Positions 11,560 through 23,557 of a stretch of 64,000 nt of DNA are shown piece after piece. Position numbers and translations under genes: made by a program. Within the stretch, counting starts at the first letter, position 1; each line of letters starts with the position of its first letter. The notes under the pieces were generated by a model. It was not told the DNA's origin and searched no databases. It was given only the letters and a program-made list of their open reading frames with translations. The stretch is from Phallus indusiatus (lineage: Eukaryota > Basidiomycota > Agaricomycetes > Phallales > Phallaceae): contig JAQFWX010000008.1 in the NCBI GenBank assembly GCA_027605045.1, positions 930,001-994,000 of the forward strand, written 5' to 3'.

Positions 11560-14262
11560 TCAGGATACATCGACTGATTCAGGTTGAATAGGACAGATTG
11601 AAGGAAGACCGCAGATACGAGCACCTTCATCGCTTTTTGGATCGATGCCCAATATAGTGTGAGCCTTTTGGATAAACTCAAAATCTCCATAACCAATGCT
11701 GAGCACGCGGAGGGTTCGATGAATTCTGAATGAATTTGAATCGAAACCAAGGGTGTCCATATCAGAACAATATAGCCTCTCGGTCCCCGAACGATCAAGA
11801 GACCAGTATGTATCCAGCATTTCATCGCGCACCGCCGGTTTCGAAATAAAGAGGTATACCTCTTTATACTCAAAAGTTCCAACTGAACACCTGAGTCTGG
11901 AAGGAATCTGGATGTGCCACGAGAATCCAGTAACTACATTGATCGTATGTTTGGATTAAATTATCTATACAATGACACGATAGTAGTGGAATTAGCGTAC
12001 CAACACAAACATTACGAGCGCAATCATAACAAGACTCGTGCATTCCATCGGTTCTTGCAAGTAAGCAGCCAATTTGACTGGCATATGCACGAGCCAATCG
12101 TTCCCAGGCAGCATTATCCGAATCGTCAACATCACATTCAACCACCACTGCCTGGAGATTGTCGATAGTCGAAATGCCTGCTGTATCTACAGGAACGCAA
12201 ATCCTGAAAACATTCAAGTGATATTCAGTACCGCAACATGATGGGAAACGTGCTATACCTGAAATGTTCACCACAATCTTCGACCGTCAATTTTCTATGC
12301 AGTATTTTATTACGAACAAACCAATCCAATGGTAATGGTTCTTTGTATGGAATAAACCCTAATATAGTTGCATTCGAAGCGTCGAGTGTATCGTTGTGTT
12401 GATCGGCTAATAAAATGTCACCGGTGTAGACAGAATATGTTGGTCCGGAGACGTCCTTCCATATATTGACGCTTATGGCACGATAGAGATCCCATAAAAA
12501 AGAGGGGTCCAAGGGAACATTCGATCCTGAGGACGAATGCAGCATGTTTACTCTTTCCATAATCTTGGTCGACTCCTCTGGAGATATATCGTTAATACGC
12601 ACTGTCATCCGCTGAGTATCAGGGACAACTTGTAGAATATTCGGCGACCATTCCTGATATCGAAGAATGAATTAAAGATAATGATTTTTCATGCGTTTAG
12701 AGATGAAAAAAATGAACTAACAAATACGACAAGCCCGCGTCCGTCTAGAACGTTCACATAATTAGAGGCAAGATATCCATCCTCACGGTCTTTGAAAGCG
12801 ATAAAATTGCGAAAGAATTTCAGATCCCACCAAGATATAATGGCATGATGAGATATACCCTTTGCTACGTAGAGACAGCCATCCTGTAAGCAGAAGGCAA
12901 ACGGTGAGATACAAACAATTAGCGGAATCGTGGCCTGTTCAAGCTCACAGAATAAGACGAAGTCTGAGATGTATTTGAAGAAGAAATTTCATCAAATATT
13001 ATGGCGGCTCACTGTAAGGTGCAAATCTATGTACCGACCCAATGCATCGCTGAATCTTGGATTGTATTGTTCAATTGGAATACACCACGCTATATACATA
13101 AATAGTAAGTTTGGTTTTCATTTTGTGAGGTGAAAAACGAACAATTATGAAAGACAAGGCCAGGGCTTTCTTTTGACGTGATTATGCCGAATAGCTGCAA
13201 CACATTCTGATGACTTGCACGAAGAATGAGCCACTGTTGATGGCTATTTCATGAGAGACGAGTGTATTACCGATATTGCGAATACCACTCCTTTTCTGCC
13301 TTGAATTTCTGTTGAAAGTATAAGAATATAGCGAAAATGCGGCAGTATCTTCTTGTATCACGCACGGAATCAGCATCCCGACCTTTGTAGACACGGACCA
13401 TCCGTGTCTGACTCTCTTGTTTCCATCGGACCTCCCAGTGTTCAACTTGTCCATTCGAGCTATTCTTGAGCACGTTTAGATCATAAACGCTGATTCTTTT
13501 GGGCTGGCTATTTTCAGAAATTTTCAGAATGTGAACGACTAACCCGACTTACATCGGAGTCCATCTCGTTCGTGTTGCTGCTTATTAGACGTATGATTCC
13601 CCTAAACTAAATGTACTGGAATGAGATTAGAGCTGCTTCAAATATACTTGTGCATACCATAAGATTACTCCGAAACTTTTCTATCTCATTTTGATATCGC
13701 ATTAGTGAACCCTTTTCACGATCAGCTGTGAAATAACCGCGAAGGAATCTCGGTTTATCCGATTTATTGAATGACTTGAGATCGTCGGATATGTGTTGCA
13801 AGTATCTATTTGAACGGTTTCAGGTCTTGATATTTATAGGTGCATAATTGCATACCGGTAAAATGTTTCGCAATCTTTTTCAAAGTAATTCAACGAGGAC
13901 GCGGTTTCAGAATTCTTCTTAGTCTCTTCATGAAGTATCTGCAGGATTGTTGTGACTGTAATTGTTAGCTCCTTGTAACTATCTTGGTTTTGTCGCATTT
14001 GCTGAGAAAGATTTCTCATCAGTTGAGTTCCATATTCCATTAGCTGACTCACTTGAATAGGCCCTAGCAGAGTCTTGACTAGCTCTGCTGCACCCTTTAG
14101 ATATGGGAATGGCAGAAGACTGCCAGCGGCACTAGCTAATTCAGCAACTTGGAAGGCATTGGATACCCAGTCGGTTTCTTTTTGTGGAAATGATAGTGTG
14201 GTTGAAGCTGATACCTCAGGCTCTTTCTGGAGATTAGTAGATTTTTTCTTTCGAAAACCCAT
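11560..14262 (-). CDS. Helical cell-death-like domain + pseudokinase protein, copy B (tail lost)
   Basis: Same exon plan as copy A, starting MGFRKKKSTN (ATG at 14262). All internal introns and frames are intact through IPSRLRCSVGTF and GIDPKSDEGARICGLP. A deletion has removed the last intron and the junction of the final exon: after GDVS-equivalent codons the reading frame meets TGA (11560-11562). The acidic tail sequence is still present in the DNA (11418-11560) but is no longer in frame. The protein is about 675 residues. Kinase-like motifs VRVYKGRDADS and HQNVLQLFG are present. It is convergent with an Arp9/GH30 3' relic at 11140-11240. Confidence 0.72.
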
Positions 14263-14439
14263 ACTTTGGAGGCAGATTGTGTGGCGTAAAGTGCTGCATG
14301 ATATATCGATCTACTTCGATATTTTATATCCCGAGTGCGTGCTTTTCCCGTGCCTGTCAGGAAGCTTCTGTATTGCCTCTGGGAACAGCAGTCAATGTCG
14401 TCCAATTGAAGCTGCATTGTGTTAACATGCGCGCCTGTC

Positions 14440-14860
14440 CTCAGGCTTAGTAGTGACTTACATTTAACAGTCTCAACCTCTCCTACGTCAAAGCTCTCAA
14501 CCCTACTGGACGCGTTGTCGCAGGTAATGAGGGTGTCTGCATATGGCCACAGTTTGCAGTAACCGGAAGAGTACGCAACAAACCATATGTCACGGCAATA
14601 GCAAGGTCAGCGGTCGAGATTATGGGCGATGTCGGAGTCAACTGCTTCATTAAGTATGTGGAAGAGATAAGCAAACATTGCGCAACATAACAAGACCGCT
14701 CGAGTACTTTTACTTAAAGAAGGTAGTTTGATTTGTTCCCTGTGGTTTGCATACCGGCGGTCTTCATGTTCAAGTCTTTCCTTCCTGTGGTTAAATTCGT
14801 CGGCATGGGCCTATAATCATAGCACCGTGTTCAATGCATCTACATCGTTAGCTTCATCAT
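14440..14860. other. Breakpoint region upstream of copy B
   Basis: 14460-14515 matches BRAP-fragment DNA found beside copies A and D ('acagtctcaa...ctactgg.cgcgtt'). The match stops abruptly at about 14515 and unrelated sequence follows. A GH30 relic starts near 14860. It marks a duplication junction. Confidence 0.45.
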
Positions 14861-15710
14861 CCTTGACTTTATCACCGCTTCATACCAGATTGAAATTGTA
14901 GGCAAGGAACCAGATACTCGATTGGTATGATTGTGGTTGTCTAAAGACCAGGGCCTGAACGTTGAACGACCGAAGATGTGGCGAGTAATTTGGAATGAAG
15001 TAGAGCAACCAGAACCGATCACGGTGTTACATCACCCGGGACTCGATGAACTCGATTCTTCTAATTTATCTCGCTACACCTGCAGGACCTTTCAATTACA
15101 TGTTCGATAGTGACGATAATGAACAGCCCGCTCTTCCAATTGCCGCATTGAGTTGCACTTCACAGATCTATCTGGCGACCTCTTCTTCATTCCTTCATAC
15201 TGCAGCTACCAATCAAATACCAGGATTCCTTCCAATGCTCCTAAACGGAATTATTGGAGAACTGGATGGACCGACAGTACTGGCGCTTGGTGCTTGGACA
15301 CATAGCGGACTCGGAAGGTTAGAATTGGATGTTATATGTGCATAACGCCTTCGTCAACACTGGTACAAGTGTATACTTGTGCTGCCAATGTGCGCAGGAT
15401 AACGGGAGGAAAATAGGCTGATTCAACTCGCGGGTGTCTCTAGTTCTGCATGGCTGTGGGCAATGCTAGTAGTAGATATCTCAGATTCATGCAACCAGGT
15501 GCGAAGCGAATTCAGGCATCCAGCTCGATGAGAGAGAGAGAGGCATCTGTGTCTGTCTTCGTGCAAGGATGCGAATGGAGTTCAATTCAGTTGATCATCT
15601 TGAATATCTGGCGTCAGTCGATCTCGAAGTCATTGAGGCTAGGGTGATGTCCTGCCGGGTTCAAGGTTCATGTCGGCAGTGAAACCACGGGCTTTTAAAA
15701 CTACTCTTCT
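14860..15710 (+). pseudogene. GH30-type glycoside hydrolase relic 2
   Basis: C-terminal half of the GH30 gene, more diverged than the other relics. Recognisable pieces are TSVYLCCQCAQ (near 15370), RYLRFMQPGAKRIQASSS (15470-15525), ASVSVF and LIILNI (15540-15605). The preceding DNA (14950-15345) reads IWNEVEQPEP and long open stretches in mixed frames. Stops and frameshifts interrupt it. It faces copy C in convergent orientation, the same arrangement as at copies A, D and F. Confidence 0.5.
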
Positions 15711-15925
15711 TACAATGACTTGGTTGATAAGAGAGATAAAACATACATGTATTTAGACAAAATCAAAGGGAGAAATATGTTCAGATGCAAGGAAAACAAC
15801 AACTTATAGAGAGTACTCGAACTGGTCGCGAAACGGTGACTCCATCTGTCGGATACATCACCACACAGTATACACGTCTCAAACTGTGACCGCCGTGCGT
15901 AGACTAATAAGATGAAATATACATA

Positions 15926-16026
15926 TGATTGATAAGAAGAGAGAAAATTATATGGTTGATAAGAAGAGTAAAAATTATATGATTGATAAGAAGAGAAAAA
16001 GTATATGGTTAATAAGAGAGAAAAGA
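15926..16026. repeat. Short tandem repeat, ~27-bp unit, four copies
   Basis: Units of the form tgRttgataagaagagNNaaaNttata repeat four times with small changes. The array overlaps the stop codon region (16009-16011) of pseudogene C and is absent beside the other family members. Confidence 0.7.
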
Positions 16027-18892
16027 TATTGACAATTCTCCGGCTATCGTAATTATACCTTCAGTTTGAGTGTCAGGTGAAACGTTCTCAGGAACATCGG
16101 CCGACTCTGCTTCATCCTCTGGAATAAGCGCGATATCTTCGAAAACTTTCAAGAGGGAAAATCAATTGATGTATCGGATACGACTGGACTGAACTCACTG
16201 TCTAAATCATCGTAGGAATTAAGCTGAATCAAAGGAAGACCCAACATACGAGCTGCTTTATTGCTTTCTGGATCGATATTTGACATTACGTGGGCATTCA
16301 AAAGTAAATCAAAGTCGGGTTTATAAACATAGAATACACGAAGGGTTTGATGAATTTGAATGCTGAACGACTTGGGATCGAAACCGAGGGTGTCGGTATT
16401 GGAACGATTCAACCGTCCCTCCGATCCTGAAGGATCAAGTGACCAGTACGTATCCAGCGTTTCATCATGTACCGACGGTTTGGAGATATAGAAGTATAAC
16501 TCCTTATGCTCGAAAGCTTCAGTCGGACATTCGAGCCTCTTAGGAATCTGGAGGTGCCACGAGAACCCAGTAACTAATGAGATCATTTACTGAGATTCTT
16601 TTACGATGACCACAGCCTGGGTAAAATTGACACACCGGTACAAGCTCTATTGAAGGTCTTCACTACATCCATTCTTGCATATAGGTAGCCAACTTGACTA
16701 ACATATGCACGAGTCAATCGTTCCCAAGCCGCACGATCCGAATATAGAATATCATATTCAATCACCACCGTTTGGAGACCTTTGGTAGTCGAGACACCCG
16801 CTCTATCCACAGGAACGCGAATCCTGAAGGCATTACAATAAAATTAATGTTCTGTGCTGCTACATAATGGGAGAATACTAGGCAATACCTGAAACATTCA
16901 CCGCAATCTTCGACCGCCAACCTATTCGCTGTTTTGAAGTACGTATGCAACTGTTCATCGCGAGCGATCCAGTCCCATGATGATAGTTTTTGGCATGGGA
17001 CAAACCCTAACAACTTTGCATTTGAAGCTCCAAGTCGACCGCCGTGTTTATCAGCTCATAAAATGTCACCGATATCGACAGGATCTGCTGGTGCGGAGAC
17101 GTCCCACCAAACATTAATACGCATTGCACCATACAAATCCCATAAGGACTATGGATCCAGAAGAGCGCTGGAATTTTCTGGCGAATCCAGTGTTTTGATA
17201 AAATTTGTGAGCTCGTGAGGTTTGTTGTCAATAGCCGTATGCTGCCACTGATAAGTAGGGACATCTTGTAGAATCTTCGGCGACCATTCGTAATATTGAA
17301 ATACAAGGTAAATTTTTGCATGTGTCTCGAAACGAGAGAATTGAACCAACAAATGCAATCACCCCACACCCGTCTGAAAGGTTCACATAATAGCGACCAA
17401 GATATCCATCCTCACGATCTTTGAAACCGACAAACGCAAAAGAGAACGACGGATTTTGCCATGATAAATAGGCGTGATGTATGTTGATTGCCAAGTAACG
17501 CAAGCCTTCCTTTCAGCATACGGTAGATGGTGAGATACAAGTAACGAATGAGACTATGATTGATTTTGGCTCACAGAATAGGACGCTCCCTGGCATGTGT
17601 TTTAGAAAAAGTCGCTGTCAATAGCATGACAATTCACTAAACAGTAATCATCTATACATAGACGCGATAAATAACTGAATTTGTGACGGTATTCTTCACT
17701 CGAAATACACCACGCTATATACATATGATAGTAAGTTTTGATTTTGATCTCGTCAAGTGACATGAACGAACGATTATGAAAAACAAGGCCAAGTCTTTCT
17801 TTCGACGTGATTATACCGAACAGTTGCATCAGATTAGGATGGCTTGGGTTATGATTGAGCGATCGTGTGTAACTACTTCACGAGAGACGAGTGTATTACC
17901 GATATTGCGAATACCACTCCTTTTATTTTTTGAATTTCTGCCGAAAGTATGTATAAGACTATAACGAAGAAGTTGCAGCATTCTTGTGTCACGCACAGAA
18001 TCAGCATTTCGACTTTTATAGACACGGACCATCCGTGTCTGACTCTCTTGTTTCCATTGGCCGACTTCCCAATGTTCTACTCGTCCATCCGAGATAATGG
18101 TGAGCGTCTTCATATCGCCCAGTCTGATTTTTTGGAACTGGCTATTTTTCAGAAGACTTCAGAATGCGAACGAGCAATCCGACTTACATTTGAGTCATCT
18201 GCGACGTTTTGACGTATGACGCCTCTAAGCTAGATATGGGACTGGAATGAAACAAAGATCTGTGTCAAATATATTCATGCGCACCATAAGATTGTCCCGA
18301 AACTCGTCTATCTGACTATGATAACGTGCCAATAAATCCTTTTCACGTTCAGCTGCGAAATATCTCCGAAGGAGTTTTAATTTATATGATTTATTGAATG
18401 ACTCGAGATTGTTTGATATGTCTCGTAAGCATCTGTTCAAGTGGATTCAGACTCGTAAGTATCTGATATGAGCAGAATTACATACTTGTAAAATTCTTCA
18501 CAACTTTTCTCAAAGCTGTCAAACGAGTCTGACGCGGCTTCATAATCCTTTTTGGTTTCCTCATGAAGTATTTGGAGAATAGTCGTGACTTTCATTGTCA
18601 GAGTCTTATAATTGTCTCGGTTTTGTTTCATTTGCTTGTTTTCTATCGGCACTCATGAGTCGAGATCAAATGGCCGACTCACTTGGATAGGCTTTAGCAG
18701 AACCTTAAATATCTCCGCTGCACTCTTTAGATATGGGAATGGTGTAAAACCCCCCACCGCACTAATCAATTCAACAACCTGGACGGCAGTAGATATCCAG
18801 TCAGTTTCGCTCTGTTTAACAGAGACTGCAGTTGAAGCTGATGCCTCATGTTCTTTCTGGGGGATAGAGGACCTCTTCTTCTGAAAAATCAT
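16009..18892 (-). pseudogene. Cell-death-like domain + pseudokinase family, copy C (pseudogene)
   Basis: Homologous to copy A over its whole length (start MIFQKKRSS at 18892) but damaged. The kinase-like exon reads AAA TTC AAA AAA TAA (near 17930) where copies have a Glu codon. The acceptor before the EWSPN exon is lost (CAGG became TACG, near 17290). In-frame TAG (near 17155) and TGA (near 17060) follow in the C-terminal region. The acidic tail is replaced by a different Glu/Asp-rich end (PEDEAESADVPENVSPD). Shared upstream DNA shows that C and E are sister copies. The exon containing LRGVIRQ and the rest of the N-terminal domain remain open. Confidence 0.75.
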
Positions 18893-19684
18893 GCCTGGAG
18901 ATGAATCGTGCGTATGGGGTAAATCGATTCGTGTCGTTATTACTTGTGGCAGATGTGCGCTTGTTCTGCGCCTGTACATGTCAAGGAGAAACTGCCTCTG
19001 GGAACCGCAGTGAAATGAGCAAAAGTGACTCCACCGCTCTGCACCACCGCATCAAATGCACGTGTTCCCGCGAACTCAGGTGTTCAATGTTACTAGCTTT
19101 CTAACCAAATGGTCAAAGGCTTCTTTGATACTGTATATATGGCTGTGAACACGCAAGTAGGAAGCAAACGGCGACGTGCGATGAGAGCGGTCCAGTTGTT
19201 TAACGTTTAGAGACATCGAGTATTGTATCCTTCTCAGATAGCTGCATATCCATTAGCAGAAAGCTCATACTTCCAGACCAAACGTACCAGTATATTGTTC
19301 CGAGTTCGTGCAAAGCTCGGAGAGGGCGCCGGAACAGCACCTAACAGCACAGCAACAAGTTTACGGGCGCCAGAATCCACTCGAGTACTGTTCGTCATTC
19401 GAGCCCTCGACACCATATCGCTCAAGCATGAGCCACACTAAATCCGCTAGTCCTCAACCTTTTCATCATTCAAACTTCCTGACCCTCACAATCAACCTGA
19501 CGCGTCAACTTCACCATCGCTCGCATTATCCTTGAATTGACCGTAGACGCAATCGGCATACTCGAGTCAAGTTGACGATTTCCTGCTGAGGCAGTGTTGA
19601 TGTTGCTCTAGATAAGGAGATAGCATATGATTTAGGAGGGCACAGCAACAACCGCTGATCATTCCATTCCGGTAGCAGAACCGC
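18893..19684. other. Upstream region of copy C
   Basis: 18893-19300 matches the upstream DNA of copy E (for example 'catatccattagcagaaagc...gaccRaacgtaccagtatatt' at 19250 and 51565). No gene is recognised in the remainder. Confidence 0.5.
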
Positions 19685-20010
19685 TTGCACAGGTTTCAGG
19701 AGAGTCCCAACCATCTCTGCTACACATGGGAGTCGCCGCGTTAGCCAATTTAGCGACCCTCAAGAAATGGGATACCCAATCAATTCATTTTGTATTGTGG
19801 TATGGCACTATGTTCCTGGGAGTTACGAGATCTTTCAGAAAGGTTACTCTGTGTGCGAAGTGCTACATACACCGATTATAGGACCAATTGATTTATTCAT
19901 ATCGACATTTTGCTGTGAAAGCATCAAGCACGCGCCTCTCCATTGCCTCTGAGAATGTGGAACGACAGATGGCGCTGCACAGACTCAGTGGCTGCATTGC
20001 GCGAGAATGT
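19685..20010 (-). pseudogene. Remnant of a seventh family member (exon 1 and leader)
   Basis: 19685-19815 reads on the minus strand NELIGYP...LNWL...VAEMVGTLLKPVQ, matching the exon 1 segment TDWVSNAF...ELA...AAELVKTLLKPIQ of the intact copies. The next ~200 bases (19815-20010) match their leader ('gcctctgRgaa...' and 'gcagctgcat'-like motifs). Everything downstream of exon 1 is gone. Confidence 0.55.
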
Positions 20011-20549
20011 CCGCTTGCGTAGTCTTCCAGCCGCTTTCCAGGCCAGTGCAAGATCCTCACATTATGCAGCTTCTTGAGTCAAAACAACCTTCGGGCAATT
20101 ATTTGTGGTGAGGTTTGTGCTCACGACCTTCGTTTGTTCTGGCAAATACTGAAAGGCTTGTCGGACAGTGCGAATGGATTAATCAATCGGCAGTACTGTC
20201 GTTCCCAATCACACGATGACTGAACTGCCGATTTACTATGTCTAAGTGTGTTTTCAACGCAGCTGCTCTCACTACTTTCCCTACATCCTCAGTACATAGA
20301 CATCCCTTCTTGCCCTCCATTCACAAACCCGCGCATATAATCGTCTCTAACAACGTGTTCGATACTTGGCCATTTTAGGGCTTTGGCCGGCCCGTTAATT
20401 CCACCGGATCCTGTTCTTTTCGCCTAGTCTTCCTACGCCGTTCCCGTTTTATTTCAGCTGGTTTCGTTGGTCTTGTCGTTAATCTTCCATTGGCCTCCGT
20501 TGGCCTTTGTTCGGAATTTTTGGTCGGTCTCTGTAGTATTATGGCCCTT
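20011..20549. other. Unassigned intergenic DNA
   Basis: No supported gene, RNA or repeat was recognised. It separates the exon 1 remnant from a GH30 relic. Confidence 0.4.
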
Positions 20550-21204
20550 CCAGCGACTGGTGGCATAGCCTACTATCTACACTGCATAGTACATTCCCTT
20601 CTATATGAAGAACAAGTAACGAACCCGACTCCAACGCTATCGCCTATGGATGTATACTTTCCGATGGCTTCGGCCTCCCTCAAGTTGCCGTGCCCTACAG
20701 TGAAAACTACATCCTCAGACGTCTTGATGTCGCCCGGCACGAGACAAGACAGAGCAAGCGGTGAACGTTGAACCACTGCAACATTCATGCGTACCTACCA
20801 ATCCGATCCCTTGATGCCTTTCAATACCTCAAACAGAATTGGCAAACAGTGGGCTGACAATGATAGCGCTGGGACTCTCAGTTGGGACGTCGTTCGGGTC
20901 ATAATTGGGTGCTGCATATCCATCAACCCCTTTGCCAACGCCGACATAAGTGCATTCTTGTATCCTTGTATTGGCAATGTGCGCGGAATAACACGGGGGA
21001 TAATGAACTGTTTCAACACGGGGGATTTCTGTGTTTGCGCAGCTGCGGGCAATGGTCGGATATTTCAAGTTCGTCAAATCAGGTGCGAGGCGCATTCAGG
21101 TACCTAAGTCGGTAATCGTTTCGATTCGATTATAAATGAAGCGCACGCACCTTAGGTACTGGGTGCCGGTCGATCTGAAGGGCGTTAAAGCTAGGACAGT
21201 GAAC
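20550..21204 (+). pseudogene. GH30-type glycoside hydrolase relic 3, left part
   Basis: C-terminal GH30 sequence with FNTSNRIGK, then 'INPFANADISAFLYPCIGN' (near 20920-20970) and NGRIFQVRQIRCEAHSG (near 21050), matching relic 1. It ends at the target duplication CAGTGAAC (21197-21204). Its continuation resumes at 40393 ('ccgtccttcactag...gctcacggcgacggtggaaccac') and runs into copy D. The relic was therefore split by a 19-kb transposon nest. Confidence 0.6.
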
Positions 21205-21753
21205 AGTGTAAGGCTCTCAACGGGTTAGAGGTCGCACAGGTTTAACCCGCAGGTACCTGTATCCGTACCCGCAGGTCACGGGTACCCGTCACACAGGTAC
21301 CCGGCGCCTAATTGACCCGGGTCGGGTACAGGTAGCCATTTTCGAAACCACGGGTACCCGTGCTAACCCGCCCTATAAGACATAGTGACAGGTGGGTGAT
21401 TTTCGAGTGGTGTTTGTCGTGATTTTTTTTTTATTTTGGCTCTAGAGAGCTCAAATCTTACTTAAAATGGAAATAAAAAAAATATGCCAACAATATTTTT
21501 TAATTCTCTACAAGATAAGTTGGGCGCTTAAATAAGCGCCCATATCGCTTAATAACTTAATCTAGTAACATCTAGTCACACGTGACATTACCTGCAGGTA
21601 ACACACAGGTACCCGCAGATTACCTGTTGTCACAGGTTGACCTGCCTACCCGCAGGTTGTCACGTGACCCGCGGGTTGAAACCCGGGTCAGGTCGAGGAT
21701 ACCCAAATTTTTGACACTGACCCGCGGGTACGGGTACCCGTACCCGCGGATCC

Positions 21754-22011
21754 TGTCACGCCCGCGTAACACCTCGCTTAAGTGGAGCTCCGCTCATTCC
21801 TTTTCCGTACCTCGCTTATATTCTTTTGTTTCCCCGTTCCGATCCATTTCCTTTTCCGTCCTTGTTATCTTGTTGTAACCCGTTTCAGGTCTCTATTTAG
21901 TTTCATAGCTATTTAAAGATCGAGCTTCCTGTAACTACTTCTCCAGTTCTGATATAGATCTTATTCCGCCCATTCTCCCACACGTTTCACATCTCGATCC
22001 AATCTCATCTA
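21754..22011 (+). mobile_element. Gypsy-1-family LTR, first 258 bp (older copy)
   Basis: Starts tgtcacgcccgcgtaac and matches positions 1-258 of the LTRs at 31927 and 39727, with several substitutions and a 1-bp gap while those two look identical. Left flank GATCC (21749-21753) equals the right flank of the LTR at 40353. It is cut at 22011 by the Gypsy-3 LTR. Confidence 0.8.
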
Positions 22012-22407
22012 TGTTAGGGCTACTCAGCTCACACTAGAGGGAGGGGATCCTAAGAGAATATATTGGAAGGGAAACTAACTACTCACCTAGAGGGAGGGGA
22101 TCCTAAGAGAACAAGCTTAGGGACCCTCACTCTAGGTACAGCTACTATATACATAAAACGACGACGCGGCGTGCGGCCCTGACACAACTAAGTGCCAGGC
22201 GCCCAAGCTGAACCTAAGCGACGTGATGTCACGGACATCACGCCGGGTACGAGCGCGCGACGCGCGCGAGTAGAGAAAGTGAAATAGAGACAGAACAAGG
22301 AATCGGAGAGTGAAAGTAAAATATGGAAAGGATAAATAAAATAGAAAAGAAACAATGCCGATGATAATAAATAAGAAAATGAGAGACGGCGGTAGCGTAC
22401 CCTGACA
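22012..22407 (-). repeat. Gypsy-3 3' LTR
   Basis: 396 bp bounded by tgttagggct and accctgaca (TG...CA). A second copy of the same LTR lies alone at 23165-23557. It contains two direct 'cctagagggaggggatcctaag'-type repeats. Confidence 0.8.
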
Positions 22408-22412
22408 CCATC

Positions 22413-23029
22413 TGTCACGCGCCGTGTTCCGGGCGTCTAGGCGGAAGTCCGGGGAGTCCGGACTACGGGACAGAAGGGACTTGGCTTCAGCTTATGTGCT
22501 GCGCCGACTCAGACGACCCTGGATATCCCTTAATTTCGGACTAGAAGTCCAAGACAGCCCGGACGTAGTCCGGCAGGTCCGGACAAGTACTGGGAGCGGA
22601 CTTTAAACGAGATAGATAAGAGAAGATTTGATTATAAAGAGTTTAACTGGGCTAGACTTAAAATAGACTTGAATACGACTTGATATTCAGACTGGGGAGC
22701 CCCAGACGAAGTCTGGGGCTTTAAATACAAAAAGCTAGACTACTAGAACTAAAGGAGATATAACTAAAAGGAGACTAGTTGCACAGCACCAGAAACATAT
22801 CTGGCACTTGCTTTCTAATGCTCCGGACAGAATGTCCCCATAAGGAAATGTCCTAGTCCGGACTTCGTCCGGACCTTGGACTTACCGGACGTGGACAGAA
22901 TAACGGACTACGCACTGTTGGACAAGTACTGACGCTCGGACATGGTGGATATACTAAATATGGACGGGGATTGGGCGCCGGACCTCGGAGAGGTCCGGAT
23001 TAGGATCGGGTGGCACGAGGGTCGTGACA
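22413..23029 (-). repeat. Gypsy-2 3' LTR
   Basis: 617 bp, tgtcacgcgcc to gtcgtgaca. Dense in the self-complementary octamer gtccggac. Pairs with 26159-26776. Confidence 0.88.
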
Positions 23030-23164
23030 GTATTCCCCCTCTAAGGTCGAGTCCCACGAGACCGTCAGTATACAGGAGACAGGGGTGCTGGTAGTAGATG
23101 AAAAAATAAAAAAGAAAGGGGACAGAGAACGGGAGACGGGGAAAGAATGGAAATGAGCGGAGAT

Positions 23165-23557
23165 TGTTAGGGCTACTCAGCTCACACTAGAGGGAGGGGA
23201 TCCTAAGTAATATATTGGAGGATAACTACACTACTCACCTAGAGGGAGGGGATCCTAAGAGAACAAGCTTAGGGACCCTCACTCTAGGTACAGCTACTAT
23301 ATACATAAAACGACGACGCGGCGTGCGGCCCTGACACAGCTAAGTGCCAGGCGCCCAAGCCGAGCCTAAGCGACGTGATGTCACGGGCATCACGCCGTGT
23401 ACGAGCGCAACGCGCGAGTAGAGAAGGTGAAATATGGACGGAGAGAATAAACGGAAGGTAGAGGTAATGCACGGGAAATATAAATAAGGTAGAAATAGAT
23501 ATATACCGATGATAATAAATAAGGAAAAATGAGGGGACGCGGTAGCGTACCCTGACA
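23165..23557 (-). mobile_element. Solo LTR of the Gypsy-3 family inside Gypsy-2
   Basis: 393 bp matching the Gypsy-3 LTR at 22012, flanked by the 5-bp duplication GAGAT (23160-23164 and 23558-23562). It has no internal region, so it is the product of LTR-LTR recombination after insertion. Confidence 0.85.

Noticed and set aside
13607..13801. Reading on past LMV into CTSIFEAALISFQ as coding at the end of exon 3
   Set aside because: Splicing after ATG (Met) into (F/L)RG(I/V)IRLQ gives an open in-phase exon in all six copies, whereas read-through meets stops in most.
21205..21753. Palindromic gggtacccgtacccgcggg blocks as a replication origin or recombination site
   Set aside because: Better explained as the body of the hAT-like MITE, with matching ends and a target duplication.
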